A stretch of DNA of 64,000 nt. Origin: Aurantiacibacter aquimixticola (GTDB lineage Bacteria; Pseudomonadota; Alphaproteobacteria; Sphingomonadales; Sphingomonadaceae). Under the pieces are notes generated by a model that saw nothing but the letters and a program-made list of their open reading frames with translations, made no database searches and was not told the DNA's origin. The translations under genes and the position numbers were made by a program. How positions within the stretch are numbered: the stretch's first letter is position 1; each line of letters opens with the position of its first letter. The stretch lies in assembly GCF_003605475.1 (NCBI RefSeq), contig NZ_RAHX01000001.1:992001-1056000 (forward strand), in the 5' to 3' direction. Below, piece after piece: positions 61,562 to 64,000 of this stretch.

Positions 61562-62237
61562 GGAGCGGCGCCAGACCGAAGAACTGATGGACGATCCGGC
61601 ATTGCCGGAGGCGACCTATAGCGCGGTACTGGCCGATCTTTCCAAAGTCAATCGCGTCACGATGGCGTATCGCCCTACCCTCGCCTTTCTCGATCGCGCA
61701 CTAGCCGATCGACAGAAATTCACGCTGCTCGATGTCGGATTCGGGCAGGGCGACATGCTGCGCGAAATCGCTCGCTGGGCAAAGCGCAAGGGAAAGCAGG
61801 CCGATCTGGTCGGCATCGACCTCAATCCGCGCAGCGCCGCATCGGCACGGGACGCCACGCCGCGCGACATGCCGATAGACTATCGCACTGGCGACTATGC
61901 GGATGTGGCGCGCAACTGGGACGTCGTCGTCTCCAGTCTCGTCGCGCATCACATGAGCCGCGAGGAAGTGCTCCTGTTCCTTCGCTTCATGGAAGCAGAA
62001 GCGCGCGCCGGGTGGTTCGTCAACGATCTGCATCGCCACGCGGTCAGTTATCTCGGCTATCCGGTCCTGGCCGGTCTTGCGCGGTGGCATCCCATCGTGC
62101 GCGCCGACGGTCACACGTCGATTGCGCGATCCTATCGCCCCGCCGAGTGGGATAGCCTGCTTGCAGAGGCCGAAATCACCCAGGCTTCCGTCGAACGCCA
62201 CTTCCCGTTCCGGTTATGCGTTTCCCGCATCCGCTGA
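61554..62237 (+). CDS. SAM-dependent methyltransferase of the type III PKS cluster
   Basis: 227 residues from MLEERRQTEELM; an ATG two codons earlier (61548) is also possible, both overlapping the PKS end. The class I fold has LLDVGFGQGDM (SAM motif I), LVGIDLNPRSA (motif II) and the family's VVVSSLVAHHM (motif post II). It is related to the UbiE/small-molecule methyltransferases. The likely target is the phenolic product of the PKS (O- or C-methylation); srsB of Streptomyces does this in an analogous cluster. Ends 22 bases into the next gene. Confidence 0.87.
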   Translation: MLEERRQTEELMDDPALPEATYSAVLADLSKVNRVTMAYRPTLAFLDRALADRQKFTLLDVGFGQGDMLREIARWAKRKGKQADLVGIDLNPRSAASARDATPRDMPIDYRTGDYADVARNWDVVVSSLVAHHMSREEVLLFLRFMEAEARAGWFVNDLHRHAVSYLGYPVLAGLARWHPIVRADGHTSIARSYRPAEWDSLLAEAEITQASVERHFPFRLCVSRIR

Positions 62238-63316
62238 TCCTCGGCGCAGGCCCGGCCGGATGCGCCGCCGCAATCACGCTCGGCGCCTATGGGCAGGATT
62301 GCACGCTGCTGGACCGCAGCGAGCCGGTCGGCGATCCGCTATGCGGCGGCTTCCTGAGCTGGAGAACGGCGGAGCAGCTCGACATGCTCGGCGTGGATAT
62401 CCGCAAGCTCGGCGCGCATCCCGTCGAAAAACTCTGGCTGTTCGATGGCGGCCGATCGAGCGAGGTGGCTCTTCCCCATCAGGCTTTCGGCCTCAGTCGC
62501 CACGCGCTAGACACCGAGATGCGACGGATGGCCGTGGCGACGGGAGCGCAATTCGTCGTCGATACCGTGCGCGGGCTCGAAAACGGCACAGTGACCGGCG
62601 CGCAGGCTGAGTACGAGGCGCCGACACTTTTCCTCGCCACCGGCAAGCATGATGTGCGTGGTGAAAGCCGCCCGCGGCACTCGCCCGACACCACCATCGG
62701 TATTCGATTGCGTCTGCCCGCCTCGCCCGCTCGCAATCGCCTGCTGGATGGCGCCATCGAATTGCACCTCTTTCCGGGCGGGTATGTCGGCATCGTCGTG
62801 CAGGAAGGCGGATCCGCCAATATCTGCCTCGCCGTGCGCAAATCCGCTCTCACCGAGGTCGGTGGATCGCCCAAGGCCTTGTTCGAGCGCCTTGCCGATG
62901 GCAATTCCGCCCTGGCGGAGAGGCTCGGCGATGGCTGGCAGGGCGCGCAGCTCGATACGATCGGCGCGGTGCCCTATGGCTGGATATGTCGCGACACCAG
63001 CCCCGGCGTCTATCGCCTGGGCGATCAGGCGGCGGTGATCCCGTCGCTGGCGGGCGAAGGCAATTCCATCGCCATTGCCAGCGGAATGGCGGCGGCCAGC
63101 GCCTATATCGCGGGACGCAGCGCGCCGGAATACCAGCGCGATTTCGCCGCCCGCGCGCGGCGACCGGTGCGCCTCGCATCGGCTCTGTGGCATGCAGCGG
63201 AAACGCGGATAGGTGCGCGCGCTGCCATCGCGCTCTCCCACCTGTCGCCCGGCATCATCGCGTCTTTCGCGCAAGGTGCAAGGATTCCGCCCGCCCGCTC
63301 CCTTGCACAGGTGTAA
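62216..63316 (+). CDS. FAD-dependent oxidoreductase (geranylgeranyl reductase / p-hydroxybenzoate hydroxylase-like)
   Basis: 366 residues from MRFPHPLILGAGPAGCAAAI. The FAD Rossmann motif is GAGPAGCAAAI (10-20), a second conserved segment GDQAAVIPSLAGEGNSIAIA (the GD...P FAD motif) lies near 280, and FLATGKHDVRG is the middle motif. It belongs to the flavin monooxygenase/GGR group. In srsABC-type clusters the flavoprotein (srsC) hydroxylates the alkylresorcinol on the way to an alkylquinone; the same role is plausible here. It overlaps the methyltransferase gene by 22 bases. Confidence 0.85.
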   Translation: MRFPHPLILGAGPAGCAAAITLGAYGQDCTLLDRSEPVGDPLCGGFLSWRTAEQLDMLGVDIRKLGAHPVEKLWLFDGGRSSEVALPHQAFGLSRHALDTEMRRMAVATGAQFVVDTVRGLENGTVTGAQAEYEAPTLFLATGKHDVRGESRPRHSPDTTIGIRLRLPASPARNRLLDGAIELHLFPGGYVGIVVQEGGSANICLAVRKSALTEVGGSPKALFERLADGNSALAERLGDGWQGAQLDTIGAVPYGWICRDTSPGVYRLGDQAAVIPSLAGEGNSIAIASGMAAASAYIAGRSAPEYQRDFAARARRPVRLASALWHAAETRIGARAAIALSHLSPGIIASFAQGARIPPARSLAQV

Positions 63317-63375
63317 GGCTCTGCTAGGACGCGCCCAACTCCATTCAAACCAGACGAAAGATACAGGGCAGCCCC

Positions 63376-64000
63376 ATGGCAAAAATTCAGGTCAAGAATC
63401 CGGTCGTCGAACTCGACGGCGACGAAATGACGAAGATCATCTGGCAGTGGATCCGCGAGCGGCTGATTCTGCCCTATCTCGATGTCGACCTGAAATATTA
63501 CGATCTCTCGATCGAAAAGCGTGACGAGACGGACGACCAGATCACCGTCGACGCCGCAAATGCCATCAAGGAACACGGCGTCGGCGTGAAGTGCGCCACG
63601 ATCACTCCCGATGAAGCGCGGGTCGAGGAATTCGACCTCAAGAGCATGTGGCGCTCGCCCAACGGCACGATCCGCAACATCCTCGGCGGTGTCGTCTTCC
63701 GTGAGCCGATCGTGATCGACAACGTCCCGCGCCTGGTGCCCGGCTGGACCGACCCCATCGTCGTCGGCCGCCATGCGTTCGGCGACCAGTACCGCGCCAC
63801 CGACACGCTTATTCCGGGCGCCGGCAAGCTGCGCCTCGTCTTCGAAGGCGCGGATGGCGAGAAGATCGATCTCGACGTGTTCGAATTCGAAAAGCCCGGC
63901 GTCGCCATGGCGATGTACAATCTTGACGAGAGCATTCGCGACTTTGCCCGTGCCAGCTTCAATTACGGCCTCGACCGCGGCTGGCCCGTCTACCTTTCCA
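63376..64000 (+). CDS. icd: isocitrate dehydrogenase (NADP), partial at window end
   Basis: The first 208 residues, running off the right edge. [19 protein letters not shown] is the usual N-terminus of the eukaryote-like (type II, about 405 residue) NADP-IDH found in alphaproteobacteria. Substrate and nucleotide segments include [19 protein letters not shown] (cited by [12 protein letters not shown]) and [12 protein letters not shown]. The enzyme converts isocitrate to 2-oxoglutarate in the TCA cycle. It starts 59 bases after the flavoprotein stop, probably from its own promoter. The C-terminal half is missing only because the window ends. Confidence 0.93.
   Translation, partial: MAKIQVKNPVVELDGDEMTKIIWQWIRERLILPYLDVDLKYYDLSIEKRDETDDQITVDAANAIKEHGVGVKCATITPDEARVEEFDLKSMWRSPNGTIRNILGGVVFREPIVIDNVPRLVPGWTDPIVVGRHAFGDQYRATDTLIPGAGKLRLVFEGADGEKIDLDVFEFEKPGVAMAMYNLDESIRDFARASFNYGLDRGWPVYLS

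Overview
The window is GC-rich, gene-dense DNA from an alphaproteobacterium, almost certainly a sphingomonad and most likely Erythrobacteraceae (Erythrobacter/Altererythrobacter type). The signs are split b and b' ATP synthase subunits in an F0-only operon headed by atpI, a CpdR-type cell-cycle response regulator, a FYDLN-type acidic zinc-ribbon protein beside a class II-like AroA, ribosomal proteins L9 and S16 with long charged C-terminal tails, a SapC-family protein, and frequent ATGA/TTGA/GTGA stop-start overlaps. The placement rests on recognition of proteins and gene order, not on a database search. Apart from a few accessory genes the region is chromosomal housekeeping DNA. I see no insertion sequence, prophage, CRISPR array or rRNA.

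Layout. 0.4-1.8 kb: rpsF-rpsR-rplI. 1.8-5.2 kb (minus): asd with a lipoprotein and an alpha/beta hydrolase coupled behind it, then a frameshifted beta-propeller lipoprotein. 5.3-12.1 kb (minus): the conserved ffh-rpsP-rimM-trmD-rplS cluster, opened between rimM and trmD by five extra genes (small membrane protein, GRDP-like protein, TIGR04222-like membrane protein, nitrilase, membrane protein). 12.4-18.1 kb: tRNA-Ala, a hairpin-rich non-coding stretch, the FYDLN protein, aroA-(small membrane gene)-cmk and rpsA, with a DUF962/Mpo1-like gene between cmk and rpsA. 18.2-22.3 kb: GFA-family and gloB genes, dodecin, and the F0 operon atpI-B-E-F'-F. 22.5-26.4 kb: a YdbH-YnbE-YdbL set (predicted envelope-spanning lipid transport). 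26.5-35.3 kb: radC, purB, a LapA-like gene, pyrF, trpF-trpB-(small ORF)-trpA-accD-folC. 35.3-41 kb: AmpG-like transporter, RluB/RsuA-type pseudouridine synthase, a structured repeat, rsmD, uvrD/pcrA. 41-50 kb: mixed enzymes, a DEAD-box helicase and SapC. 50.1-50.3 kb: a probable small RNA resembling suhB/MmgR. 50.3-52.4 kb: N-formylglutamate amidohydrolase, cpdR, tRNA-Val, MerR regulator. 52.4-60.5 kb: fatty acid beta-oxidation genes (fadD divergent from thiolase, a bifunctional HAD-ECH protein, acyl-CoA dehydrogenase and a nitronate monooxygenase-like enzyme). 60.5-63.3 kb: type III polyketide synthase, methyltransferase and flavoprotein. The window ends inside icd.

How the parts may work together. 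The fatty-acid region looks like one regulated unit: a MerR regulator lies immediately downstream of fadD, and a perfect 14-bp palindrome sits in the divergent fadD/thiolase promoter. The adjoining three-gene type III PKS cluster has the same enzyme set as known phenolic-lipid (alkylresorcinol/alkylquinone) clusters and would draw on fatty acyl-CoA starters. Two further points stand out. A tandem TGTCACAC motif occurs in the same orientation upstream of both rpsA and the atp operon. The YdbH-YnbE-YdbL genes point to intermembrane phospholipid transport outside the enterobacteria.
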